Shown: positions 1-8,089, counted from the first letter of the stretch. The stretch is 64,000 nt of DNA from CAWKEY01 sp963848675 (GCA_963848675.1 CAWKEY010000068.1:1-64000), one strand, 5' to 3'. Numbers and translations: made by a program. The notes: generated by a model from the sequence alone, not told the origin.

Positions 1-28
1 GATTTCTCCCGATGGTCGAAATGACAAA
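1..28 (+). repeat. Dispersed REP-like repeat copy
   Basis: The first 28 bases match, in inverted orientation, the sequence at 3109-3134, with the same core TCCCGATGGTCGAAATGACA. Related variants lie at 862-890, 3161-3190 and 39301-39373. This is a dispersed intergenic repeat; no gene is visible in the first 90 bases. Confidence 0.7.
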
Positions 29-89
29 AAAAATGGTTTGTGAGAAAGCGTTGAACAGTTACAAAAATAATAGAGTAAAAAGCTAAAAA

Positions 90-112
90 AAACCCCTCAA
101 CAGAGGGGTTTT
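90..112 (-). terminator. Rho-independent terminator of the pilin gene
   Basis: Read on the minus strand, ACCCCTC and GAGGGGT form a perfect stem with a short loop, followed by a run of eight T. It lies about 20 bp beyond the reconstructed stop of the pilin gene (134-136), where a terminator is expected. Confidence 0.85.
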
Positions 113-133
113 AGACGGTTGTCGAAAAGCTAA

Positions 134-569
134 CTAGCGGCAGTTGGATGGTAAATATTTAGATGGAACAGTTGTGCCTGCTGCGGCACGCAAGCCCACT
201 GTACTGTACCATTTAAAAAGGTAGGGACAAATACAATATTGCCACCGACGGGAATATCTGTAGCATTCATGACTGCGGTAATATTACCACTCGCGCCGAC
301 ATTAACAGAGTTTACATATGGACTGCTGATTGTCGTTGCCAGTCCTGCTGTGCATTGGATGTAGGGTATCTGTTCCTAGTTTGCCTAAATTCGGCAACGC
401 TTGTTTTGGCCGCAGAGGCAAGACTTAAGCCTTCAGTTACCTTTGTGCGCACAATGTAATCCTGATAGGCCGGAATCGCAATGGCCGCCAGGATGCCGAT
501 GATCGCGACCACGATCATTAATTCGATCAAGGTAAAACCTTGTTGGACTTTTTGTATTTGAGTTTTCAT
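134..569 (-). pseudogene. pilA: Type IV major pilin (PilA-like), two frameshifts
   Basis: Type IV pilin subunit of the PilA family. The start at 569 has an AGGAA Shine-Dalgarno. The leader MKTQIQKVQQG is followed by the prepilin peptidase motif G/FTLIELMIVVAIIGILA and the long hydrophobic N-terminal helix. The open frame stops early, near 312. Past that point the pilin sequence continues in other frames: SNA, then AGLATTISSPYVNSV and WAC, then RAAAGTTVPSKYLPSNCR and a stop at 134-136. The C-terminal disulfide-loop cysteines are both there. Restoring the gene needs one extra base near 345-350 and one near 190-195. A sigma-54 promoter and a terminator flank it. Either the gene has decayed recently or the assembly carries two one-base deletions. 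The family call is firm; whether it is functional is open. Confidence 0.85.
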
Positions 570-614
570 GGTGTGTTCCTTTTTTTGAGTGGAAGTTAAA
601 TACAACAGGGATTA

Positions 615-630
615 AGCAGGATGTGTGCCA
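615..630 (-). promoter_or_regulatory. Sigma-54 (-24/-12) promoter for pilA
   Basis: On the minus strand TGGCAC-ACATC-CTGCT matches the sigma-54 consensus TGGCAC-N5-TTGCW with one mismatch, and a C precedes the -24 element. It ends about 45 bp upstream of the pilin start codon. Sigma-54 control through PilR is typical of pilA genes, so position and motif support each other. Confidence 0.75.
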
Positions 631-861
631 GTGTTAGTGAGCCGCCAGCCGCGGCCTTTATGCAGGCGGTTTATTACGGGTGGGCAAACGCTGCAATCAG
701 TTTGGCAGGCACTTTTGCATGGGTTTTGCGAAGGTTAGTGTTATCAGTGACTGCCGTTTGGGTTAGATTGTGACAAAAAATGTCACATTTTTTCTGGTAT
801 TCCGTATTCGGCGATATTTGCTCCCAAGAAATTATGGCCTTCATGCAATTTAAAGGCGCAT

Positions 862-890
862 TAAGATTCCTCCCGGTGGTCGGAATGACA
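862..890 (+). repeat. Dispersed REP-like repeat copy in a gene-free stretch
   Basis: TTAAGATTCC then TCCCGGTGGTCGGAATGACA is a variant of the repeat at 3161-3190 and 39301-39328. The stretch 606-1022 holds the pilin promoter, this repeat and the vapBC promoter region. Open frames crossing it are translations of the repeat and are not called as genes. Confidence 0.65.
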
Positions 891-981
891 GTTGTTGGCC
901 GGAGTTTGGCTACGTTTGTGTCCACAGGCTGCTGCGCTGTTGAACAACTGGTTTTTAACATTGAACATGTGTATTATTAGG

Positions 982-993
982 CATCAATTGATG
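982..993. promoter_or_regulatory. Candidate vapBC operator palindrome
   Basis: CATCAATTGATG is a perfect 12-bp palindrome about 30 bp upstream of the antitoxin start and just before its GGAGG Shine-Dalgarno. VapB antitoxins with a ribbon-helix-helix fold usually bind such palindromes to repress their own operon. The link is by position only. Confidence 0.4.
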
Positions 994-1022
994 ATTTATT
1001 TGATGACTGCCCGGAGGCTTTT

Positions 1023-1220
1023 ATGCGTACTACCTTAAATATTGACGACGAGCTGTTGGCGCAAGCCCAACAGCTCAGCGGCTTAACTGAGCGCACCCAG
1101 TTGATTCGTGAGGCGTTGCTGGCATTGGTGCAGCGCGAGAGTGCCCGGCGTCTGGCGCAGTTGGGGGGGACTCAACCGGAGTTACAGCCGGCTCCCCGGC
1201 GTCAGGATATTACGACATGA
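1023..1220 (+). CDS. vapB: VapB-type antitoxin
   Basis: Antitoxin of a type II toxin-antitoxin pair, 65 residues. The first 40 residues (MRTTLNIDDELLAQAQ and on through LIREALLALV) have the ribbon-helix-helix pattern of a short beta strand and two helices seen in VapB/DUF2191 proteins. The Pro/Arg-rich C-terminus is the expected toxin-binding tail. A strong GGAGG lies 7-8 bases before the ATG. Its stop overlaps the start of the toxin gene (ATGA at 1217-1220), so the two are translationally coupled. Autoregulation through the palindrome at 982-993 is likely but inferred. Confidence 0.85.
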   Translation: MRTTLNIDDELLAQAQQLSGLTERTQLIREALLALVQRESARRLAQLGGTQPELQPAPRRQDITT

Positions 1221-1588
1221 TGTTGGTGGATACATCGGTCTGGATAGACCACTTGCGGTACATTGATGCTGAGCTGGTCACACAGTTGCTGGAGGGACAG
1301 GTAGTGGTGCATCCCTGGGTCGTGGGCGAATTGGCATGTGGCAATCTGCAAGACCGCAAGCTGGTGCTGGATTTATTGCAGTCGTTGCCCCTGTCTCCTG
1401 TGGCGAGTTCGGGCGAGGTGCTGTTTTTCATAGAAAAACATGCCTTGATGGGGCGGGGCATTGGCTATGTTGATGTGCATCTGCTGGCCGCTGCCCGTCT
1501 GGCAGGAGCGCGCCTCTGGACGCGCGATAAGCGACTTGTAGTTGTCGCCGATGAGCTCGGTATATCCTACGCGGAAACTCGGCACTGA
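1217..1588 (+). CDS. vapC: VapC-type PIN-domain ribonuclease toxin
   Basis: PIN-domain endoribonuclease, 123 residues, the toxin partner of the upstream VapB. The four acidic residues of the Mg2+ site are visible: D5 in MLVDTSVWID, E38 in VVGELACG, D86 in GYVDVHLL and D104 in TRDKR. VapC toxins cleave tRNA or rRNA at defined sites; the target here cannot be read from sequence. The start overlaps the antitoxin stop; a second ATG at 1220 is possible. The gene is full length with all key residues, so the toxin is probably active. Confidence 0.9.
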   Translation: MMLVDTSVWIDHLRYIDAELVTQLLEGQVVVHPWVVGELACGNLQDRKLVLDLLQSLPLSPVASSGEVLFFIEKHALMGRGIGYVDVHLLAAARLAGARLWTRDKRLVVVADELGISYAETRH

Positions 1589-1655
1589 GTACGCGATATA
1601 ATCGGCGCGACTAAAGCGCCCTTATTGCTCTCAGGTTTTCGTGGCGACGGATGGC

Positions 1656-2174
1656 TCAATAGCACGGGTAGTAATAGCGCCTGCCGAATCCGTAATACAG
1701 GGACGGGTAGTAGCCCACACAGGAGGGCGGATAGTAGTACCTGTCCTGTTCTTCTGGCCAGAGGAAGCTGTTTTCAAGATCGATCACCGGCAGCAGCAAC
1801 ACTTTTTTGCCGATGGTGCGCTCGGCAGACCCGTTCAATGCGCCTGTCACGGTGATTTTGGCATCTTTTTTATAAATAGCCGGATCCAGAAAATTCCGGC
1901 TCTGAATAATAAATCGCCCTTGGGTGTTTTCAGTTACTACCGGCCGGCCGGTGCTGTTCAGCGGATAATACAATATCTGTATGCGGCTGCTATCGGCTTC
2001 GTTTTCTACCTCGATAATGGTGCCCCCCCAGCGTACCGGCTTGCCCTGATAAGCGGCAACGTTATTGCGTACTTCATTGAGTTGCACAGCGATTGCCGGT
2101 GCGTTTTCAAGTACGGGCGGCATGCTGGAACAGGCTGTTAGTGCGATGCTGAGCAAGATTATTAAGGTTTGCAT
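1656..2174 (-). CDS. Slp-family outer-membrane lipoprotein
   Basis: Predicted outer-membrane lipoprotein, 172 residues. The signal peptide MQTLIILLSIALTAC ends in the lipobox LTAC with Cys15 as the lipid site. The body (QLNEVRNNVAAYQGKPVRWG and on through VTGALNGSAERTIG) resembles the Slp (starvation-inducible lipoprotein) family, a small beta-rich OB-like fold. The C-terminus is rich in Tyr and Pro. The start at 2174 was preferred to longer frames because it gives a proper lipoprotein signal. Slp proteins rise in starvation or acid stress in E. coli; the role here is unknown. It is flanked by repeats and is probably a single transcription unit. Confidence 0.8.
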   Translation of the reverse strand: MQTLIILLSIALTACSSMPPVLENAPAIAVQLNEVRNNVAAYQGKPVRWGGTIIEVENEADSSRIQILYYPLNSTGRPVVTENTQGRFIIQSRNFLDPAIYKKDAKITVTGALNGSAERTIGKKVLLLPVIDLENSFLWPEEQDRYYYPPSCVGYYPSLYYGFGRRYYYPCY

Positions 2175-2230
2175 GATGGTTCCTTGGAATGGGGCGAGGC
2201 TATGAAATGCGCACGAAATAAGTTGAACAA

Positions 2231-2279
2231 GTGTAGGTGTGAATTTATTCGCACAGTGCGGATAAATCCGCACCTACGC
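2231..2279. repeat. Palindromic intergenic repeat (hairpin)
   Basis: GTGTAGGTGTGAATTTATTC and GGATAAATCCGCACCTACGC form a long imperfect inverted repeat around GCAC/GTGC. Such GTAGGTGCG-type hairpins recur between genes in many proteobacteria. It lies just upstream of the Slp-like gene and could sit in its 5' leader. Confidence 0.65.
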
Positions 2280-2484
2280 AAAAAATTGTTTCTCAGAGTT
2301 GTGCAAGTTATTTGATACGTGTTCCTATGAGAAATAACGGGGTGTCAAATTTCTAAAATAGGACTGAAATTAAGGGTAAAAATTCACTGTTGCATTTTTT
2401 TGTCGTTACGATTGCATGACAGAAAGCTCCTGGCTTATTTAAACCAGTTTCAATGGAGGGAAACTCAGGATATATAAAAAGTTG

Positions 2485-2639
2485 GTAACTATTCAGCGCG
2501 AAGCCCATATACCCTCTCCTGTGCTGGAGAGGGTAGGGTGAGGAGAATCAAAATAAAGAAAATTACCTATTTTGATCCCCTCATCCTAGCCTTCTCCCGG
2601 AGGGAGAAGGGATTGTTTTCCTTTACGCTGAATAGCTAC
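2485..2639. mobile_element. MITE-like 155-bp palindromic element
   Basis: The ends GTAACTATTCAGCG and CGCTGAATAGCTAC are inverted repeats matching at 13 of 14 bases. Inside, CCCTCTCC...GGAGAGGG and CTTCTCCC...GGGAGAAGG form secondary hairpins, and TCAAAATA...TATTTTGA pairs across the centre, so the whole unit can fold into one long imperfect hairpin. No coding frame is present. This fits a miniature inverted-repeat element. It takes up most of the gene-free stretch 2175-2756. Confidence 0.6.
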
Positions 2640-2756
2640 GGTGATTGTAAACAGACAGGCGACGACCGTATCGGTCACCGCCTGGATTGATTGCTGCTTT
2701 TGAATGGGAGTGGCGCCAGCCCTGGAATGAAGCAGCGCTTCCGGAGCAGAGAGGAT

Positions 2757-3023
2757 TTATGAAGACAGACGCTTGGCGATGCGGTGATAGGTATCTTTAA
2801 GCTCTTCGCCTACTATTTTGGCCTTGGCTATAAATTCCTCGGACGTTTCTATCGAATCATCAGTGATTTCAGCGGCTTTATTTTTGATGGTGTGCCACTG
2901 TTTTTCGGCTTCCTCGAATTCATCCTTGGCTTCCATGGAGGCGAGATGCAGTTTTAAGCGGACTTCTTCACGTTGTGTGTTCAGCTTGTCCAGCAAATTT
3001 TCAAACTCGTTTTTTAATGACAT
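2757..3023 (-). CDS. Small coiled-coil protein of unknown function
   Basis: 88-residue, highly charged, almost entirely helical protein with no signal peptide or membrane segment. Heptad-like spacing (FENLLDKLNTQREEVRLKL and on through EEFIAKAKIVGEELKDTYHR) predicts a cytoplasmic coiled coil. I do not recognise a named family. The composition recalls small stress-associated helical proteins, but nothing identifies a partner. It stands alone between two repeat-rich intergenic regions. The start at 3023 is preceded by GAGGTGG within about 12 bases, which supports the call. Confidence 0.65.
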   Translation of the reverse strand: MSLKNEFENLLDKLNTQREEVRLKLHLASMEAKDEFEEAEKQWHTIKNKAAEITDDSIETSEEFIAKAKIVGEELKDTYHRIAKRLSS

Positions 3024-3108
3024 GTTCCACCTCTTTGTTTGACTGAGAAGTTTTTATTAAATGACAACGTAACAATTCAGCGACTTTTCCCAAGAAGCTT
3101 GATTTTGT

Positions 3109-3190
3109 TGTCATTTCGACCATCGGGAGAAATCTGTTAAAGTTGGCGCACGGCTGAGCCTTAAGATTCCTCGCTTTGCTCGGAATGACA
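3109..3190. repeat. Inverted pair of REP-like repeats
   Basis: The sequence at 3109-3134 is the reverse complement of the repeat at 1-28. A second copy follows in the opposite orientation at 3161-3190 (TTAAGATTCC, then TCGCTTTGCTCGGAATGACA). Two REPs facing each other resemble a BIME unit. The stretch 3024-3373 holds nothing else recognisable except the promoter region of the next gene. Confidence 0.65.
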
Positions 3191-3373
3191 AACCACGGGA
3201 AAAGTTGCCTCGCAACTAGCATTTTCAGAGTTTAATCCCTTTTGGCAGTTAAATCCATGTGCTTTTATAGCGATTTATTGTCAATCAGGACTTGATGCTA
3301 AAATGGAGTTGTTTTAAGCGATGACCAGAAAATTGAATGAAATGTATCCAATGCAGCTAAATTATTGGCGGAT

Positions 3374-4495
3374 ATGCGTCCGCCGGTGAACAAAACGGCC
3401 ACGCCGCGTAGCCGGGCAGCGACAAGCCCCTCACCGCGCCCTACTAAAGCCAGGGCCAAGGCAGCCAAGCGTTCAGCGCGGCCATTGGCGGGAAAGAACA
3501 TGACTCCGCCGGCGTCGTCCGATTTCGGTCACAAACTGACGCTGATAATGCTTGAAGTCACGGCGCTGGTGATTACTGCGGTATTGTTGATCATGGTTGT
3601 CTTGGGTTATTCGGCCAACTGGTTTTCGGGGACGCATTTTTTTTCCAGTCTGCTGCCCTTCGCCGTGGGCGTGCTGGGCTTGATTATAGCATCGGCAGTG
3701 ACGTTGATCGGCTGGTGGAGACTGCGCAAATGGTTGCAGGGCAGGGCGGCAGTATTGTCCCCGGTTCTGGCCATGGCAGCGGCGCTGCTTGTTGGCTGGT
3801 TTGCCGTGCATGATCAGTTCACTCTGGCCTATGGACATTTTCGCACCATGGTAGGCGGCAAGCAGGAAGCCAGCAGGGTCACTCTTGCACATCAGGTTTA
3901 CGCGGCTTATCGCCGTTATGATGCCAAGCAATTGCAGCGTATGGTTGATCGCGCCGAGGCGTATAATCCGGTCATTCTGCAAGCGGCCAAAGCCTTCGAT
4001 ATCGATCCGAATCTGCTGCAAGGCGTTGCTGCGACCGAATCCTCCTTTATGCCCCGGGATAGCCAGGATGGCGGCCATGGCTTGTTTCAAATTACCCAGG
4101 TGCCGAAAACCATCATGGAGCAGGCGGGAAGACGGCTGGGCGTTAACACTCCGTCAGTGCTGGATCATCGGCATAATGCGTTTATTGCAGCGGCGACTTT
4201 GAAATATTATCTGGCCGAAATGCACGATGATATGTTTTTGGGCTTGCTGGCCTACAACATAGGCCCGGCGAATGGCGGTCTGCGCTTTATCATGCAGCAA
4301 TACGGTGCGACTGATTTCGTCACCATTCAGCCTTATTTGCAACAGTTGCCGCGTGATTATCCGATTCGGGTGTTGTCCTATGCCTTGGCTTTCAGGCTCT
4401 GGCAAAAAGAGCAAAAATTACCCGCTTATGAAGAGGGCAACAATGCCGCTCGCATACAGCGTATCGGAATACCCGGATTGCAAACGGATTTCTAA
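3374..4495 (+). CDS. Membrane-anchored SLT-type lytic transglycosylase
   Basis: Predicted murein lytic transglycosylase of the SLT/GH23 fold, 373 residues from the ATG at 3374; a TTG at 3365 is also possible and the start is not settled by a clear Shine-Dalgarno. A basic, Ala/Pro-rich cytoplasmic tail (about 50 residues) is followed by three hydrophobic segments (about 60-85, 95-120 and 130-150) and then a periplasmic SLT domain from about 200. VAATESSF carries the catalytic Glu, and GHGLFQIT and LLAYNIGP are the conserved SLT motifs. Such enzymes cut the MurNAc-GlcNAc bond to give anhydromuropeptides, the substrates recycled by NagZ, AmgK and MurU encoded further on. The three-helix anchor in place of a lipoprotein signal is less usual. 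Confidence 0.8.
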   Translation: MRPPVNKTATPRSRAATSPSPRPTKARAKAAKRSARPLAGKNMTPPASSDFGHKLTLIMLEVTALVITAVLLIMVVLGYSANWFSGTHFFSSLLPFAVGVLGLIIASAVTLIGWWRLRKWLQGRAAVLSPVLAMAAALLVGWFAVHDQFTLAYGHFRTMVGGKQEASRVTLAHQVYAAYRRYDAKQLQRMVDRAEAYNPVILQAAKAFDIDPNLLQGVAATESSFMPRDSQDGGHGLFQITQVPKTIMEQAGRRLGVNTPSVLDHRHNAFIAAATLKYYLAEMHDDMFLGLLAYNIGPANGGLRFIMQQYGATDFVTIQPYLQQLPRDYPIRVLSYALAFRLWQKEQKLPAYEEGNNAARIQRIGIPGLQTDF

Positions 4496-4562
4496 TGCTT
4501 GTGACCATCTTTCATGCCAAAATATTAATGATTATTATGTTAAGTCCAGGAATTGACTGTTT

Positions 4563-5495
4563 ATGAAAATTGCCGTTTTATCTCGCAATCCCAAATTGTA
4601 TTCGACCACGCGTTTGGTTGAAGCTGCGCAAGCGCGCGGACATGAGGTGCGGGTTCTTGATGTGTTGCGCTGCTACATGAACATTACCTCACATAGTCCG
4701 TCCATTCATTACCGGGGGGAGGATTTAATCGGGTTTGATGCCGTTATTCCGCGTATCGGCGCCTCCGTGACTTTTTACGGGACTGCGGTATTAAGGCAAT
4801 TTGAAATGATGAACGTACTGCCTTTGAATGAATCCGTCGCCATATCCCGTTCGCGCGACAAATTGCGTTCGGTTCAATTGCTTGCCAGAAAAGGCATAGG
4901 ATTGCCGGTAACGGGCTTTGCCAATAATCCGGATGATATTGAAGATTTAATTTCTCAAGTGGGCGGCGCGCCCCTGGTGATTAAATTACTGGAAGGCACC
5001 CAGGGAATAGGAGTGGTATTGGCGGAAACCCATAATGCGGCAGAAAGTGTTATTCAGGCGTTTATGGGGCTCAAAGCCAATATTATGGTGCAGGAATTTA
5101 TCAAGGAAGCCGGCGGCAGTGATATCCGTTGCTTTGTGGTCGGCGATAAAGTGGTTGCAGCCATGAAGCGGCAGAGCGCGGCGGGTGAGTTCCGCTCTAA
5201 TTTGCACCGCGGCGGCTCGGCTTCGTTGATTCGCTTGACTCCGGAAGAGCGTTCAACGGCCGTCCGGGCAGCAAAAATCATGGGCCTGAACGTGTGTGGT
5301 GTTGATATGCTACGCTCTAACCACGGGCCGGTAATCATGGAAGTCAACTCATCACCGGGTTTGCGGGGCATTGAAGGCGCCAGCGGCAAGGATATTGCCG
5401 GCATGATCATCGAATTCATGGAAAAACGTTTTGAGTCGCTGGAATCCTTGAAACATAAATCGCCTGCCCGCACCCGCACTCGCGGCAAAGGCTAA
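4563..5495 (+). CDS. rimK: RimK, ribosomal protein S6--L-glutamate ligase
   Basis: ATP-grasp ligase of 310 residues that adds glutamate to the C-terminus of ribosomal protein S6 (and makes poly-glutamate in vitro in E. coli). The N-terminal MKIAVLSRNPKLYST, the PRIGASVTFYG segment, the ATP-grasp lysines (VIKLLEGTQGIGV) and the metal-binding C-terminal VIMEVNSSPGLRGIE are all typical. Length matches the family. The gene is followed after 3 bp by a desuccinylase-like metallohydrolase and then by a PA3496-like gene, all on the same strand, so an operon is likely. The basic tail (SPARTRTRGKG) is an addition of little known meaning. Confidence 0.92.
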   Translation: MKIAVLSRNPKLYSTTRLVEAAQARGHEVRVLDVLRCYMNITSHSPSIHYRGEDLIGFDAVIPRIGASVTFYGTAVLRQFEMMNVLPLNESVAISRSRDKLRSVQLLARKGIGLPVTGFANNPDDIEDLISQVGGAPLVIKLLEGTQGIGVVLAETHNAAESVIQAFMGLKANIMVQEFIKEAGGSDIRCFVVGDKVVAAMKRQSAAGEFRSNLHRGGSASLIRLTPEERSTAVRAAKIMGLNVCGVDMLRSNHGPVIMEVNSSPGLRGIEGASGKDIAGMIIEFMEKRFESLESLKHKSPARTRTRGKG

Positions 5496-5498
5496 TTT

Positions 5499-6539
5499 AT
5501 GCGGCAGGACTTGGTAATTAGTGGTCAAGCTATTCATCCGGGAACAAATATTTTAATAGATATGCCGTTGCCGGCGCTGTACACGAACACACCGATGACA
5601 ATGCCTGTACACATTATCCATGGCAAAAGAACCGGGCCCAGCCTGTTTATTAGTGCAGCGATACACGGCGATGAGCTTAATGGAGTCGAGATTATTCGCC
5701 GGCTGTTAAAAGATCCGGCCTTAAAACGAATAAAAGGGACGCTGATCGCGATTCCCATCGTAAATGTCTACGGCATTATTCATCATTCCCGTTATTTGCC
5801 TGACCGCCGTGATTTAAACCGTTCCTTTCCAGGCTCAAAAAATGGCTCTCTTGCTTCACGGATAGCGGATCTGTTTATGACAGAAATCGTAGCTAACAGC
5901 ACGCATGGGATTGATTTGCATACCGGCGCCATTCACCGTAGAAATTTGCCGCAAATCCGCGCTAATCTGGGTGATGAAGCGACCTTAAACTTGGCTAAGG
6001 CTTTTAATGTGCCGGTGCTGATTAATGCCAATATTCGAGATGGTTCATTAAGAGAATCAGCGGCTGAACGGGGTATTCCTATGCTGCTTTATGAAGCCGG
6101 GGAAGCATTGCGCTTTGATGAGATAGCAATTCGTGGCGGCGTGCGCGGGATTCTGAACGTAATGCGTCATTTAGGCATGATCGCGAGTAAGAAAACGCTC
6201 AAGGCAGTTTTTAAAGAGCCATTTATCGCCCGTTCCAGTAACTGGATCAGGGCGCCGGGCAGCGGCATTTTTCGTACCCTTAAGTCATTGGGGTGCATGG
6301 TCGCCAAGAATGAGTTGCTAGGTTTGATAGGCGATCCGGTTTCTAATCTTGAGATCGAAGTCATATCACCATTCAGGGGTATTATTATTGGCCGTAGCGA
6401 GATCCCCCTAGTGCATGAAGGGGAGGCGGTCTATCATATTGCAAGATTTGAAGATTCCAAGCTGGTTGCTGCGCAGGTGGAGAACTTTCACGATGATATT
6501 TTTCCGGATATAAATGACGATGAATGGGCCATTGTTTAG
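5499..6539 (+). CDS. Succinylglutamate desuccinylase/aspartoacylase-family protein
   Basis: Zinc-dependent M14-like amidohydrolase, 346 residues, of the AstE/AspA family. The zinc ligands appear as H-x-x-E in AAIHGDELNG and a later His in GIDLHTGA. The DRRDLNRSFPG segment carries the substrate-carboxylate Arg. The C-terminal half (about 240-340) is the beta-rich domain of this family. Its start lies 3 bp after rimK. Relatives next to rimK are widespread, and one reasonable idea is that it trims or processes glutamyl or N-acyl-glutamyl groups, but no substrate can be read from the sequence. It is not part of an arginine succinyltransferase operon, so a true AstE role is unlikely. Confidence 0.8.
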   Translation: MRQDLVISGQAIHPGTNILIDMPLPALYTNTPMTMPVHIIHGKRTGPSLFISAAIHGDELNGVEIIRRLLKDPALKRIKGTLIAIPIVNVYGIIHHSRYLPDRRDLNRSFPGSKNGSLASRIADLFMTEIVANSTHGIDLHTGAIHRRNLPQIRANLGDEATLNLAKAFNVPVLINANIRDGSLRESAAERGIPMLLYEAGEALRFDEIAIRGGVRGILNVMRHLGMIASKKTLKAVFKEPFIARSSNWIRAPGSGIFRTLKSLGCMVAKNELLGLIGDPVSNLEIEVISPFRGIIIGRSEIPLVHEGEAVYHIARFEDSKLVAAQVENFHDDIFPDINDDEWAIV

Positions 6540-6644
6540 CTGAAACCGGTTTAATTCAAAATTTAGATTGTGGCCTTGTTTTTTTTCTTGACATCCCTTG
6601 GGTCAGGATTTAAAAAGCAGCTTTATGTGAATGTGAGTTTAAAA

Positions 6645-6875
6645 ATGACCAAAACATCTTCCAAAGCAACTAGTGATGTGAGTGCAGCGCCCAATCCTGA
6701 AATCGAGCATGACGACGACGATTTGTTTGAAGACAGTGAATATGTTGCCCTTGCTGATGGTATTGAGAAAGAAACCATAAAAAGAGATGCACGAAGAAAG
6801 ATTGAAATTTATTGGGAAAAGAAACGACTGAAAGAACAATTCGATGATTTTGATGAATCCGAATTTGGTTTTTAA
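6645..6875 (+). CDS. PA3496-like small acidic protein
   Basis: 76-residue protein with an acidic centre (EIEHDDDDLFEDSEY) and a basic-acidic C-terminal helix (RRKIEIYWEKKRLKEQFDDF) resembling the PA3496 family, described as a putative envelope-integrity protein. No signal peptide or membrane segment is visible. The ATG at 6645 was chosen over an upstream GTG at 6570 because the family begins here and the extra residues look like untranslated leader. It lies 105 bp after the desuccinylase-like gene on the same strand and may be the last gene of the rimK operon. Function is unproven. Confidence 0.7.
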   Translation: MTKTSSKATSDVSAAPNPEIEHDDDDLFEDSEYVALADGIEKETIKRDARRKIEIYWEKKRLKEQFDDFDESEFGF

Positions 6876-7030
6876 AAGCGTATACACACCGTTGTTAAAA
6901 TATTCCAAAGTTGTCCGGCAATGGACAAGCTTATTCATAAAGTTACCTAAGCGCTTGCCGGTTTACCCGCGCACAACGATACACTTATATACTTCAAATG
7001 GTTATTTTTGCGGAAAAGTCCCACGCTGTC

Positions 7031-7161
7031 ATACCCGCTGGGACGCGGGTATCCAGCGCCATGGATGGTAACTTGCCGGTTGCACCGGCGCTTGATTCAG
7101 GGTCAATGCCAAATTGTACATTCACATCCTTGTGTCTGGATTCCGGCATCCATGCCGGAAT
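7031..7161. repeat. Pair of intergenic palindromes
   Basis: ATACCCGC-TGGGAC-GCGGGTAT (7031-7052) and ATTCCGGCATCCATGCCGGAAT (7140-7161) are two strong hairpins of the widespread 'tcataccCGC/ccGGAATGACg' intergenic type, about 90 bp apart. They account for the open frames in 6876-7351, which I do not call as genes; the rest of that stretch shows nothing recognisable. Confidence 0.65.
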
Positions 7162-7351
7162 GACGAGGCTTTTTGTTAGTCATAAAATCCGCAAACTTGA
7201 CCGTGCAAAGCATAATCCTCTCAAGTCGGACGCCTACTGGGATGTAGGTATCCGGGCAATGCAGGAGCGACGTATAACGGTATGTCGAGAGGGCGGTTGA
7301 AAAAAGCCCCCTTTGTTTATAAACGCTCCGTCAAGCGAACATTGATTTGCG

Positions 7352-8089
7352 CTATAGCGATACAAAGCTCTTGAGCAGCTCGGCGGCATCAATCATACCT
7401 TTGTGGAGATGCTCTTCAATTTCAGCCATGGTGATTTCGCCCTCAATTTTGCCAGCCGCCCAGTTGGCGATGACGGCAATCGCCGCATAATCGATACCAA
7501 GCTCTCTGGCCAGCGCCGCTTCCGGCATTCCGGTCATGCCCACCAAATCACAGCCATCCCGTTCCATGCGGCGAATTTCTGCTGCCGTTTCCAGGCGAGG
7601 GCCTTGGGCGCAGCCATAAGTACCCAGTGGGCTGAGTTTTATATGGGCCTTGGCGGCGGCAGTAATTAAACGCGCACGCAGAGCCTGAGTGTAAGGGTAC
7701 GTAAAGTCGATATGCGTGACCGGATCGGTTTCGTCGTCACAGAAAGTATGTTTGCGGTCATAGCTGTAATCAATAATCTGATCAGGAATGGCAATATGCG
7801 AGGGCGCCATTTGAGGCGTGATGCCGCCAACAGCTGCAACGGCGATGATCTGTTCAACGCCCAGTTGTTTCAGCCCCCAAATATTGGCGCGATAATTGAT
7901 ATTATGCGGCGCAAAACGGTGCGGATTGCCGTGTCTGGCCAAAAAAATCACTTCTTGATGATTCAGTTCGCCGGTAATAAAGTCGGCTGAGGGTGAGCCG
8001 TAAGGCGTAGTCAGGTGATCGCGCTTGATGATGCGTAAAGCGCTCAGCTGGGTCAGGCCGGTGCCGCCAATAATGGCTAGTTTGGTCAT
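7352..8089 (-). CDS. mtnP: S-methyl-5'-thioinosine phosphorylase (MtnP family)
   Basis: Nucleoside phosphorylase of the MTAP/PNP fold, 245 residues. IGGTGL is the phosphate-binding loop, RHGNPHRFAPHNINYRA the conserved active-site stretch, and VGMTGMPEAALARELG the Met/Glu substrate region. At the base-specificity loop it has VIANWAAG, with Asn where adenine-specific MTA phosphorylases carry Asp (TDYDCW). That favours a 6-oxopurine, as in Pseudomonas PA3004, which acts on methylthioinosine. The location next to nagZ matches the Pseudomonas order. It overlaps hpt by ATGA, so hypoxanthine released here could be used directly by the partner enzyme. Confidence 0.85.
   Translation of the reverse strand: MTKLAIIGGTGLTQLSALRIIKRDHLTTPYGSPSADFITGELNHQEVIFLARHGNPHRFAPHNINYRANIWGLKQLGVEQIIAVAAVGGITPQMAPSHIAIPDQIIDYSYDRKHTFCDDETDPVTHIDFTYPYTQALRARLITAAAKAHIKLSPLGTYGCAQGPRLETAAEIRRMERDGCDLVGMTGMPEAALARELGIDYAAIAVIANWAAGKIEGEITMAEIEEHLHKGMIDAAELLKSFVSL

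Noticed and set aside
674..980. Overlapping open frames of 66 and 95 codons on opposite strands
   Set aside because: They translate the REP-like repeat (TVIPTTGRNLN-type peptide) and have no Shine-Dalgarno or family resemblance.
5499..6539. AstE of the arginine succinyltransferase pathway
   Set aside because: No other ast genes are present and the neighbour is rimK.
6998..7300. 100-codon open frame
   Set aside because: It reads through two intergenic palindromes (peptides like SGIHAGMTRL), typical of repeat translation and not of a gene.
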